The translations under genes and the position numbers were made by a program. A stretch of 40,386 nt of DNA from FEN-1297 sp046706945. Lineage in GTDB: Bacteria > Bacteroidota > Ignavibacteria > Ignavibacteriales > Ignavibacteriaceae. The notes beneath the pieces are model-generated. The model saw only the letters and a program-made list of their open reading frames with translations. It did no database searches and had not been told where the DNA came from. Each line of letters opens with the position of its first letter. Positions within the stretch are counted from its first letter, which is position 1. Where the stretch lies: the NCBI GenBank assembly GCA_046706945.1, contig JBJKOY010000310.1:1-40386 (forward strand), read 5' to 3'. Below, one piece after another: positions 7,667 through 16,434 of the stretch.

Positions 7667-10492
7667 ATGAAAAAAGAAAAATCTCAATCAAATAAGACGA
7701 AAAAGACAAGCGCGGCGGGAAAAAAAATAAAACTTGAAGGAATAAAAGTTAAATACGATGATATCGGAAAAAACCTTCAAGCAATTTTAAATTTGCAGGA
7801 TGCAGCGGTTATTATTGTAGATAATAAGGAAGGCCGCATCCTGGCATTTAATAAAGCGGTATTAAGTTTTTGCGGGTGCAAGGCAGGAACGCTTCATTCC
7901 GAAAATTTCGGCTTTTTATTCGTCAGGGAGGAAAAGCGCGCCTCCGGGGTCTATTCGTACCGTTATAAAAAGAGTACGGGAACCCGGCCGGTTATTAATT
8001 TTAAAAAGGAACGGTTAACATTTAACGGAGAGAATTATATTGTTTTTATAGAGGTAAAAGAATCGGCTTTGCCTGCGAAAGAAAAAGGACCGAAGGGGCA
8101 AAATAAAAAAGAAGAAAAAGGCTACGGCGGCAAAATAAACCGGCGCGCCACCGTTAATGAAAAATTATCAAAAAATACGCGGAGATACGGCAATTTATTC
8201 GACGATTTGCCTGTGAGCATGTGGGAGGAAGATCTTTCCTACATAAAAAAGGAACTTGAAAAATTAAAAAGCAACGGGGTAAGAGATTTAAATAAATATC
8301 TTCAAAATAATCCTGCCTTTCTTAAAAGATTAATTTCCAAGGTTAAGATAACAAATATCAACAAGGCGACACTCGTACTTTATAAGGCCGCGACGAAAAA
8401 ACAAATGATACAGAGTTTATCAAACGTTATGTCCGAAGAAAGCGCTAATACTTTTAAGAACGGTATATTGGCCTTATTCGAAGGCAAGCCGTATTTTGAA
8501 GAAGAAAGCGTCAATTATACTTTTGACAGGAAACCTATTCACATTTCATTAAGATCATCTCTTGTTAAAGGCTACGAGAGCAGCTGGAAGAAAGTCCTTG
8601 TATCCGTAATAGACATTTCGGAAAAGAAAAAATCGCTGGAGGCGCTGCGCGAGTCCGAAGATAAGTTCAAAAAAATAGCCGAGAAATCTCTTACCGGCAT
8701 GTATTTAATTCAGGACGGACTTTTCAAGTACGTAAATCCCAAATTAGCGGAAATATTTCATTACGAAAGGGATGAGTTAGTAAATAAAAAAGGCCCTCCC
8801 GATCTTACCGCTGCCGGGAGCCTGCGCATCGTGGAACAAAATATTTCAAAAAGGATTTCCGGCGAATTGGATTCAGTCAATTACGAGTTTGACGGCGTAA
8901 CAAAAAAAGGAAATGTTATTAATATCGAAGTTTTCGGTTCGAGAATCACTTACATGGGAAAGCCCGCCATCGTAGGCACATTACTGGATATTTCCGGGAG
9001 AAAGAAATGGGAAGACGATCTGCAGGAAAGTCAAAAGAGATATAAAGAACTGACTGACCTTCTGCCCCAGACTATATTTGAAATTGATACCGAGGGCAGG
9101 ATTATATTCGTTAACCAGTCCGGGCTAAAAGCATTTAATTACGGGGAGGATATTTTAAATGTTAAGCCGCTGATATACGATTTCCTAATTCCAAAGGACA
9201 GGGGCCGCGCGGCGGCCAATATGCTGAAGATATTGAAGGGCGAGAAAAACGGCGAAACGGAATATACCGCGTTGAGGAAAAACGGGATTACTTTTCCGAT
9301 GCTTGTTTTTTCCAACAGGGTAATTAGGAACGGCAAAGTAATCGGTTTGAGGGGCATTGCGGTAGACATGTCGGAAAGGAAATTAATAGAAGAACAGCTT
9401 AGAAAACTGTCGAGAGCCGTTGAACAAAGCCCGTCGTCCATAATTATTACCGACCTATTCGGCGAGATAGAATACGTCAATCCGAGGTTCACCCACTCAA
9501 CCGGATACGGTCTTGCTGAAGTTATCGGGAAGAACCCCAGGATATTAAAATCAGGCGAAACTCCGGCAAAAGTATACGAAGACTTATGGACGACAATCGT
9601 AGCAGGAAATACCTGGAGGGGCGAGCTTCACAACAAAAAGAAAAACAGCGAACTGTTCTGGGAATACGCATCCATATCGCCCATAGTAGACCAGGAAGGT
9701 AAGATCACCCATTTCCTGGCGATAAAAGAAGATATCACCGAAAAGAAATTAATTGAAAACGAACTATTGAGAGCTAAAGATAAAGCGGAAGAGTCGGACA
9801 AGTTAAAATCGGAATTTCTTGCGCAAATGTCGCACGAGATAAGATCGCCGCTCAACGTAATTTTAAATTATAATTCTTTTTTGAGGGAAGAACTTGCATC
9901 CCAATTAACAGAGGAACAAAAAATTGCGTTATCTTCGATAAATTCTGCCGGGAAAAGGCTGTTAAGAACGATAGACCTGATTTTGAACATGGCGGCGCTT
10001 CAAAGCGGGTATATAGATTTGAATCCGGTAGAAGTGGATTTAAACTCTGTGCTGACGGTACTGGCAAAGGAATTCAAACAAACCGCGCAGAAGAGAAAAA
10101 TTAAGTTCGCCTTCGAAAATAAAGTTAAGAATAGCCTGGTCAAGGGCGATGAATATATTGTAACGGAAATTTTCGAAAACCTGATAGGCAATGCCATAAA
10201 GTATACCAGCGAAGGACAAGTTGAAGTCGTTTTGTTCGAGAACCCGGAAAGGAAATTGAGCGTCGCGATCAAAGATACCGGGATAGGCATCTCGGAGGAT
10301 TATCTTCCCAAATTGTTCGTGCCTTTTACCCAGGAAGAGACCGGGTATTCGAGAAGGTTCGAGGGAAACGGCCTGGGACTGGCCCTTGTAAAAAAATATG
10401 TCGAAATTTTGGATGCGAAAATAAAAGTTGAAAGTAAGAAAGGAAAAGGCACAACATTTACGGTTACCTTCAAACGCAATTCGAATTATTAA
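7667..10492 (+). CDS. Multi-PAS sensor histidine kinase (cytoplasmic)
   Basis: I start this at the ATG at 7667 (941 residues), because the upstream in-frame TTG at 7646 adds only seven poorly placed residues. There is no signal peptide or membrane segment. A Lys-rich N-terminus is followed by about five PAS-type modules: near 32-125, 170-320 (with FDDLPVSMWEED), 330-450, 455-570 and 580-700. The fifth contains SPSSIIITDLFGEIEYVNP. The kinase core has the phospho-acceptor in MSHEIRSPLNVI (H723), then HATPase motifs NAIKYTSEG (near 842), DTGIGIS (near 870) and GNGLGLAL (near 901). It should sense an intracellular signal and phosphorylate a response regulator, but none is encoded in the window. 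The last two modules closely resemble the kinase at 12296-13990. The decarboxylase gene follows after 28 bp. Confidence 0.92.
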   Translation: MKKEKSQSNKTKKTSAAGKKIKLEGIKVKYDDIGKNLQAILNLQDAAVIIVDNKEGRILAFNKAVLSFCGCKAGTLHSENFGFLFVREEKRASGVYSYRYKKSTGTRPVINFKKERLTFNGENYIVFIEVKESALPAKEKGPKGQNKKEEKGYGGKINRRATVNEKLSKNTRRYGNLFDDLPVSMWEEDLSYIKKELEKLKSNGVRDLNKYLQNNPAFLKRLISKVKITNINKATLVLYKAATKKQMIQSLSNVMSEESANTFKNGILALFEGKPYFEEESVNYTFDRKPIHISLRSSLVKGYESSWKKVLVSVIDISEKKKSLEALRESEDKFKKIAEKSLTGMYLIQDGLFKYVNPKLAEIFHYERDELVNKKGPPDLTAAGSLRIVEQNISKRISGELDSVNYEFDGVTKKGNVINIEVFGSRITYMGKPAIVGTLLDISGRKKWEDDLQESQKRYKELTDLLPQTIFEIDTEGRIIFVNQSGLKAFNYGEDILNVKPLIYDFLIPKDRGRAAANMLKILKGEKNGETEYTALRKNGITFPMLVFSNRVIRNGKVIGLRGIAVDMSERKLIEEQLRKLSRAVEQSPSSIIITDLFGEIEYVNPRFTHSTGYGLAEVIGKNPRILKSGETPAKVYEDLWTTIVAGNTWRGELHNKKKNSELFWEYASISPIVDQEGKITHFLAIKEDITEKKLIENELLRAKDKAEESDKLKSEFLAQMSHEIRSPLNVILNYNSFLREELASQLTEEQKIALSSINSAGKRLLRTIDLILNMAALQSGYIDLNPVEVDLNSVLTVLAKEFKQTAQKRKIKFAFENKVKNSLVKGDEYIVTEIFENLIGNAIKYTSEGQVEVVLFENPERKLSVAIKDTGIGISEDYLPKLFVPFTQEETGYSRRFEGNGLGLALVKKYVEILDAKIKVESKKGKGTTFTVTFKRNSNY

Positions 10493-10520
10493 TTTTTCAC
10501 TTATCCTTACGTTTAAGAAA

Positions 10521-11990
10521 ATGGACAAAACAAACGAATCTATTTTGGGCGATATGCCTTCCGAGGTATTCCGCTCAAGCGGCCATAAATTAGTCGATTG
10601 GATTGCCGACTACCTGGGCGGCATCGAAAATTTTCCGGTACTTCCGCGCGTCGAACCAGGCGAAGTTAGAAACAGCCTGCCTGACTCGGCCCCGCAGGAA
10701 GGCGAATCCATGGAAGCAATACTGGAAGATTTTAACAAAATCATCCTTCCCGGAATAACCCATTGGAATCATCCCGGCTTTATGGCTTATTTTAATTCCA
10801 CCTCAAGTTCGCCTGGCATACTCGCGGAATTCTTATCCGCGGCTTTAAACGTCAACGGAATGCTTTGGAAAACGTCGCCGGCGGCGACGGAGCTGGAGCA
10901 GACGACGCTGAACTGGTTCCGGAAAATGCTCGGCATACCCGAGGGATTCTGGGGAATAATTTACGATACGGCTTCCGTAAGTTCCATGCACGCAATAGCC
11001 GCGGCAAGAGAACAATTGCAAAGCCTGGATCTGCGCCGGAAAGGCCTTGCAGGCAGAAAAGATGTCCCTCCCCTTAAATTGTATGCATCGGAACATGCCC
11101 ACTCGTCAATTGATAAAGCGGCGATTACGTTGGGGATCGGCATTGAGGGGATAAGAAAAATTCCGGCCGATGAGGAATTTAAAATGATACCTGCGTTACT
11201 ATCGGAAGCAATAAGGGAAGACAGAAAGAACGGATACCTTCCCTTCTGCGCGGTCGCAACGGTAGGAACTACTTCCTCAACAAGCATTGACCCCGTTCCG
11301 GAGATAGCCGATATCTGCATTAAAGAAAATTTGTGGCTGCACGTGGATGCCGCCCATGCGGGGATAGCTGCGTCGGTGCCAGAAATGCGCTACATATTCG
11401 ACGGCGTTTCAAAAGCCGATTCAATTGTTGTAAACCCACACAAATGGATGTTTACTCCCGTGGATCTCAGCGTATTATTCACTAAAAAGCGGGAAATATT
11501 AAAACAGGCTTTCAGTCTGGTTCCGGAATATCTGAAGACTTCGGAAGATTCCGCTGTTGAGAACTACATGGATTACGGCATACAGCTCGGCAGGCGGTTC
11601 CGTTCGCTTAAGCTGTGGTTCATTCTCAGGTACTTCGGCACAGGCGGAATTGCGGATAGAGTGCGCGAACATTTGCGATTGGGTAAATTGTTTAAGCTGT
11701 GGATCGAAGAAAGCAAAGACTTCGAATTAATGGCCCCCGTGCCTTTCAGTACCGTATGCTTCCGTGCGCACCCGGGGAATTACGATTCGGAAGAAAAGCT
11801 GGAAGAACTGAACGAAAATTTGATGAAAAAAGTTAACAACACCGGAAGGATATTTATAACGCATACAAAATTAAACAACAAATTCGTATTAAGGCTGGTT
11901 GTATCGGGATTGAGAACCGCGGAAAAGCATATAATTCAAGCCGAAGAAATACTTAGCCGAACCCTCAAGGAATTAACTACGGACTTGTAA
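10521..11990 (+). CDS. PLP-dependent group II amino-acid decarboxylase (aromatic-type)
   Basis: The ATG at 10521 gives 489 residues and the family-typical start with EVFRSSGHKLVDWIADYL. An earlier start would overlap the kinase gene with unrelated sequence. Conserved marks are THWNHPGFMAYFNS, a stacking histidine in SEHAHSS (H194), the cofactor aspartate in HVDAAHAG (D276) and the Schiff-base lysine in NPHKWMF (K308). It belongs to the DOPA/tryptophan/tyrosine/histidine decarboxylase fold and would release CO2 from an L-amino acid to form an amine in the cytoplasm. The substrate cannot be assigned from motifs alone. It probably shares a transcript with the upstream sensor kinase, 28 bp away, and a second related kinase follows, which hints at control by or of signalling. 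Confidence 0.92.
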   Translation: MDKTNESILGDMPSEVFRSSGHKLVDWIADYLGGIENFPVLPRVEPGEVRNSLPDSAPQEGESMEAILEDFNKIILPGITHWNHPGFMAYFNSTSSSPGILAEFLSAALNVNGMLWKTSPAATELEQTTLNWFRKMLGIPEGFWGIIYDTASVSSMHAIAAAREQLQSLDLRRKGLAGRKDVPPLKLYASEHAHSSIDKAAITLGIGIEGIRKIPADEEFKMIPALLSEAIREDRKNGYLPFCAVATVGTTSSTSIDPVPEIADICIKENLWLHVDAAHAGIAASVPEMRYIFDGVSKADSIVVNPHKWMFTPVDLSVLFTKKREILKQAFSLVPEYLKTSEDSAVENYMDYGIQLGRRFRSLKLWFILRYFGTGGIADRVREHLRLGKLFKLWIEESKDFELMAPVPFSTVCFRAHPGNYDSEEKLEELNENLMKKVNNTGRIFITHTKLNNKFVLRLVVSGLRTAEKHIIQAEEILSRTLKELTTDL

Positions 11991-12295
11991 ATTAAATTAA
12001 AATTAGAAATATTTGCGATGCGGATTTCTTCTTTAACTAAAATAACGATTTTAACTTTAGACTGGATTACAAATTATAATATTGCATCTATATTTTATCC
12101 ATACCTGCGGAGGTAAAACCACCAGGATTTAGCCACTCCTTTACTGATCCGATTTATAGAAGAGAACAAACAAACTCAACAGCGGTTTTCGGGGTTGAAA
12201 ATCCGGTTCTTTAGAACGATGAACTTATAAGTTCCGTCATCGTTATAATTCGAAATAAATAATTACAAAAAGATTTTACGAATACGAAAATACTA
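11991..12295. other. 305-bp spacer with a nested palindrome before the second kinase
   Basis: No gene is seen. The notable element is GAACTTATAAGTTC (12221-12234), a perfect 14-bp palindrome, overlapped by a second pairing of AACGATGA (12215-12222) with TCATCGTT (12237-12244). The two structures compete. This lies about 50 bp before the kinase start and could be an operator or a leader hairpin. I found no match to a riboswitch consensus that I know. Confidence 0.5.
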
Positions 12296-13990
12296 ATGAA
12301 TTACAAGCAAAAATTAAATCCCGATGCTATAAAAACAATTATCATTTATTTAGTATTCGGTATTTTATGGATTTTGTTTTCAGATAATATCCTGAATGCT
12401 CTGGTGAAGGACCAGATTATCCTGGAAAAGCTGCAGACGGTAAAGGGGCTGTTTTACATTCTGATAACCACCCTTCTGCTTTATTTTCTAATTAAAAAAT
12501 ATACCGAAAAAATTAAAGACTCTATCATAAAGAAACAAATAATCGAAAAACACCTCGATCTTTTTACCCGGTACGCCAACGACGTAATCCTATTGGTAAA
12601 CGATAAAGGAAAAATTTTAGAAGCAAACGATAAAGCCGCGGACGTTTACGGCATTTCAAAGGCGGATCTTCTCAACTCCGATTACTTTCGTCTGACGGCC
12701 CTCAAAAACGAATTGTTCTCAAAGCAGCAGCTGGAGAAGATAAAAAAGGAAAAAGGAATGCTCTTCGAGTCCAGGCATTTACACGCCGACGGTTCCGCAT
12801 TTCCCGTGGAGGTAAGCGCTAAATTAATCGAAATAGAGGATAAGGTATTTTTTCAATTTATAATTAGAGACATATCCGAAAGAAGGCTTGCCGAAGAACA
12901 GATAAGTATTTTATCGCGGATTGCCGATCAAAGCCCGAGTTCGATTATTATTACGAATATTGAAGGAAAAATCGAATACGTAAATCAGAGTTTTACCAGT
13001 TTAACGGGCTATGAATTCGATGAAGCTGTCGGAAAAAATCCTAATATCTTAAAATCCGGTGAAAATCCCGCTCAGTTGTACAAAGAATTGTGGAGCAATA
13101 TTACGGCCGGAAAAGAATGGCGCGGAGAGATGATAAACCGGAAAAAGGACGGAACGCTTTACTGGGAGTATACATTAATTTCGCCGCTTCGGGATAAGAA
13201 CGACAAAATTACCCATTATATAGCGATAAAAGAGGACGTGACAAGACAAAAGGAAATGACCGAAGAATTAATCCGCGCCAAAGAAAAAGCTGAAGAATCC
13301 GACAGGCTTAAATCCGAGTTCCTCGCACAGATGTCCCACGAGATTAGAACGCCGCTAAACGTAATCCTCAGCTTTAATTCGCTTCTCAGCGAGGAGTTGA
13401 AGGATAACGTAGAAGAGGATCTTAAAGAATCATTCGCTTCCATCGATAAGGCGGGGAAAAGACTTTTACGGACGTTAAATCTCATTCTTAATATGGCGGC
13501 GGTGCAATCCGGAAATTTCGAGGTAAGTTTAAAGCTGATAGAACTTTCCCGTCTTACGGAACATTTGCTGATGGAGTTCAGCCAGACGGTGAAATTAAAA
13601 AATTTGAAACTTATATATAATAAAATGACCGAAGATACGACGGTTACATCTGACGAATACATTCTTTCCGAAATCCTGCAGAACTTGATTGACAATGCCA
13701 TAAAATATACGCCGCAGGGGAGCATTACCGTGGAAATAGCCAGGGACGAAAATTCCCGTCTGATTTTAATAATAAAGGATACCGGGATAGGCATCTCCGA
13801 AGAATACATGCCCTATTTATTTGCCGCGTTCAGCCAGGAGGATACGGGCTATTCGCGAAGGTTCGAAGGCAACGGCCTGGGTCTGGCGCTCGTAAAAAAT
13901 TACACGGGTTTTATAGGTGCGGATATTTCCGTTGTCAGTAGAAAAGGAAGCGGTACGGAATTTAAAATAATTTTCCCCCCGGAAAATTAA
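12296..13990 (+). CDS. Membrane-anchored PAS sensor histidine kinase
   Basis: This 564-residue protein starts with two transmembrane helices (about 14-36 and 50-68) in the arrangement common to PAS-linked sensors, including IYLVFGILWILFSDNIL and KGLFYILI. Two PAS domains follow (about 85-195 and 200-320). The second has SPSSIIITNIEGKIEYVN and NPNILKSGENPAQ. The phospho-acceptor is H348 in MSHEIRTPLNVIL, and the ATPase domain has NAIKYTPQG, DTGIGIS and GNGLGLAL. From the second PAS to the C-terminus it is a clear paralogue of the kinase at 7667-10492, which suggests local duplication with a swapped input end. There is no attached receiver domain and no response regulator nearby. It is convergent with the transporter gene, with 7 bp between the stops. 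Confidence 0.93.
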   Translation: MNYKQKLNPDAIKTIIIYLVFGILWILFSDNILNALVKDQIILEKLQTVKGLFYILITTLLLYFLIKKYTEKIKDSIIKKQIIEKHLDLFTRYANDVILLVNDKGKILEANDKAADVYGISKADLLNSDYFRLTALKNELFSKQQLEKIKKEKGMLFESRHLHADGSAFPVEVSAKLIEIEDKVFFQFIIRDISERRLAEEQISILSRIADQSPSSIIITNIEGKIEYVNQSFTSLTGYEFDEAVGKNPNILKSGENPAQLYKELWSNITAGKEWRGEMINRKKDGTLYWEYTLISPLRDKNDKITHYIAIKEDVTRQKEMTEELIRAKEKAEESDRLKSEFLAQMSHEIRTPLNVILSFNSLLSEELKDNVEEDLKESFASIDKAGKRLLRTLNLILNMAAVQSGNFEVSLKLIELSRLTEHLLMEFSQTVKLKNLKLIYNKMTEDTTVTSDEYILSEILQNLIDNAIKYTPQGSITVEIARDENSRLILIIKDTGIGISEEYMPYLFAAFSQEDTGYSRRFEGNGLGLALVKNYTGFIGADISVVSRKGSGTEFKIIFPPEN

Positions 13991-13997
13991 ATCGGCT

Positions 13998-15590
13998 TTA
14001 CATCGATATAATTCCGAACATTTCGTAAGCGACAAAATATATTATTAACACGATAAAAAGCCAGCCGGCAAGGTCGAGGACGGAACCTGCTTTTACCATA
14101 TCGGTAATTTTTATATAGCCTGTGCCGTAAACCAGGGCATTGGGCGGAGTAGCTACCGGCAGCATAAAAGCCATGGAAGCGGCAACGGTTGCGGATATCG
14201 ACAAAGCTACGGGATTGTCCCCGGTGCCGTGAGCAATCGAAATAATTATCGGGATCATCATAGATACAACCGCCGTGTTTGAAGTAACTTCGGTGAGTAG
14301 TTCAATTAGTATTACAATTATTATTATTAAAATTATCGTCGACGGCTTTCCGAACAGGGAGACCGCGGAACCGGCTATCCAGTTGGCCACGCCGGTCTTA
14401 AACATTCCGTCGGAAAGCGCTATGCCTCCGCCGAACAAAAGCAGGGTGCCCCAGTCCACCAGTTTCGAATCCGACCAGCTAAGAACGAATTTTTGTTCCT
14501 TCCAACTTACAGGGAAAAGAAACATCAGCAGTACTCCGAACAATGCGATTATATTCTCATCGAACCAGCCCAGCTTGTCTGCCAGGGCTTTCGGGAGAAC
14601 ATATTCCCAGAACGGATTGCTTGTCCACAAGAACACGACCACGGCAAAAGCAGCGACCGTAAGCTTCTCTCCCCTCGACCATTTCCCCAGTTCTTTTTTT
14701 TGCCTGAGAATTAATTCCTTACCGCCCTTTATATTTTTTTCTTCCGGCGGAAATATTTTTATCAGGACAAACCAGGCTACGGGTATTAAAACTATGACGA
14801 AGGGAATGCCGAATTTCATCCAGTCGATAAAATCTATTTGCTTTATGCCGGAAGAGCTTAAAATCGAAACGCATATTCCGTTGGGCGGCGTACCGATGAT
14901 GGTCCCTACTCCGCCTATGGATGCCGCCCACGCGATCCCCAGCATAACGATCCTTCCGAAATTGGACGAACCGGCTTTGCCGTCCGTTAGAGCGATTATC
15001 CCGACGCCCAGCGGCAGCAGCATCGCGGTTGTAGCGGTATTGGAAATCCACATGGATAAAAAGGCGGAGATTACCATCATACCGAGGACAATCAGCCTGG
15101 AATTGTCGGCAAGTCTTCCCATCCCCAGTATGAAGAGCGTCAGCCTTTTATCCAATTTCCATTTTTGCATTGCGGCGGCAAGCAGAAACCCGCTTAGGAA
15201 AAGAAAAATAATCGGATTTGCATAATTTAACAGGATGTTCTTTGCGGTAAACGGAAAGATTTTTCCTTGAAGTACCCCCGTGACATGGAAGAGCGGAAGG
15301 ATTATTCCCGGCAGCAGCGCCGTTACCGGGATGGGCACAGCTTCGCTTATCCACCATATAACCATCAGTAGGAGCAGGGCAAGAACTATTTGAGCGCTTC
15401 CGGCAAGTTCCGCAACGGTATTTAACGGGGCTCCCGCAGGCAGTAAGTTTTTGGCGTTGGCAATAAATGCTTCGGGCGTTTGCATAAACAGAATAGCGAA
15501 AAAGACGGCAGGGCCGGCTATAAAACCGATAATCCGCCGCTTCTTATCGAACCCTTCCAGAGTCCCCGTTAAATTATCCTCTGAATTCAA
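13998..15590 (-). CDS. DASS (SLC13-type) sodium:dicarboxylate/anion symporter
   Basis: The 530-residue, very hydrophobic protein has the two-fold repeat of the divalent anion:sodium symporter family. Its paired Ser-Asn-Thr motifs are seen in WISNTATTAMLLP and EVTSNTAVVSMMIP, with WWISEAVPIPVTALLP near the N-terminus and GGGIALSDGMF in the second half. It should import dicarboxylates such as succinate or malate, or sulfate, with sodium; the substrate is uncertain. The start is probably a TTG (15588-15590): an in-frame stop lies at 15615-15617 and no ATG or GTG occurs before the first transmembrane segment. It is divergent from the methyltransferase gene. Confidence 0.92.
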   Translation of the reverse strand: MNSEDNLTGTLEGFDKKRRIIGFIAGPAVFFAILFMQTPEAFIANAKNLLPAGAPLNTVAELAGSAQIVLALLLLMVIWWISEAVPIPVTALLPGIILPLFHVTGVLQGKIFPFTAKNILLNYANPIIFLFLSGFLLAAAMQKWKLDKRLTLFILGMGRLADNSRLIVLGMMVISAFLSMWISNTATTAMLLPLGVGIIALTDGKAGSSNFGRIVMLGIAWAASIGGVGTIIGTPPNGICVSILSSSGIKQIDFIDWMKFGIPFVIVLIPVAWFVLIKIFPPEEKNIKGGKELILRQKKELGKWSRGEKLTVAAFAVVVFLWTSNPFWEYVLPKALADKLGWFDENIIALFGVLLMFLFPVSWKEQKFVLSWSDSKLVDWGTLLLFGGGIALSDGMFKTGVANWIAGSAVSLFGKPSTIILIIIIVILIELLTEVTSNTAVVSMMIPIIISIAHGTGDNPVALSISATVAASMAFMLPVATPPNALVYGTGYIKITDMVKAGSVLDLAGWLFIVLIIYFVAYEMFGIISM

Positions 15591-15723
15591 AACGGTAAAA
15601 TTCTCAGATTTTTTTCATAAAGTTATAACAAAAAAAATCAAAGTCAATTATCAACGTTTAAAGTAAATTTATAAATATTTTATAATTTTGTATTTACGGT
15701 AAATTTTTATAAAGAACTATAAA

Positions 15724-16434
15724 ATGAAAAGAAATTTATTCTTACCGGGTACGGACAGACAGATAAAAATTCTTATCGATAACCTGGACGTTTCGGGAAT
15801 GGAGGTGCTTATAATAGGCACGGGAAGCGAAGAGACAGCCGCCGTTTTAAAGAAAAACGGTGCAGGTAAAATAACAATCATTGTAAACGAAAACGAATCG
15901 CTTTTGACTTCGCGCCTAATCGTCGGCAATAATCCCGGCATAAAAGTAAGCATGATGGAGTATGATAAAACGGATTTCGGCGAAAATAAATTCGATCTGG
16001 TTTACGCGCAGGGATCGGTATCGGAAAAAAGAAGAAATAAAATCGTTAAAGAAGTAAAACGCGTCTTAAAGCCGGAAGGTTATTTTTGCGCAGGCGAAAT
16101 TGTTAACCTCCGTCAGGACGTCCCGGCGTTCGTTAAAGATGTTTGGGAAGCGTCAGGTATTCTTCCCCTGGATGCGGGGAGCGCCGCTGATTACTACTCA
16201 GGCAGAGGCTTTAAGATTATCGGCGAGTTTGATCTGTCGTCGACATTGAAAAAATTCTATAGTAACGGCAAAAGTCTTCTCGAAGATAAATTGCCGGAAC
16301 TGAATGAAAGCGAAAAGTCCTATTATAAAAAGCTGCTTAAGCGCATCGGCCACGAAGCAAATATATATCTAAAGCTCGGCGGCGAAAGATACATGGGATT
16401 TAAAATGTTCATTCTTAGAAAAGGCGGGGAATGA
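15724..16434 (+). CDS. Class I SAM-dependent methyltransferase-like protein
   Basis: The 236-residue protein has a degenerate Rossmann methyltransferase pattern: motif I appears as VLIIGTGSEETAA (about 28-40), with a later KFDLVYAQGSV strand and VKRVLKPEGYF, the usual post-V motif of ubiE-like enzymes. The target molecule is unknown. Its stop overlaps the start of rlmD in the tetranucleotide ATGA (16431-16434), so the two are translationally coupled, which may point to a role near RNA or translation. The start ATG is the first in frame and fits the fold. Confidence 0.8.
   Translation: MKRNLFLPGTDRQIKILIDNLDVSGMEVLIIGTGSEETAAVLKKNGAGKITIIVNENESLLTSRLIVGNNPGIKVSMMEYDKTDFGENKFDLVYAQGSVSEKRRNKIVKEVKRVLKPEGYFCAGEIVNLRQDVPAFVKDVWEASGILPLDAGSAADYYSGRGFKIIGEFDLSSTLKKFYSNGKSLLEDKLPELNESEKSYYKKLLKRIGHEANIYLKLGGERYMGFKMFILRKGGE

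Noticed and set aside
10428..10520. Earlier start for the decarboxylase
   Set aside because: It would overlap the kinase gene and add residues unlike the family; the ATG at 10521 gives the normal N-terminus.
12100..12240. Riboswitch upstream of the membrane kinase
   Set aside because: Some hairpin potential exists, but no conserved core of any riboswitch class I know could be matched.
14275..15225. 316-codon plus-strand open frame opposite the DASS transporter
   Set aside because: It is the antisense of hydrophobic codons of the transporter; no ribosome site and no domain.
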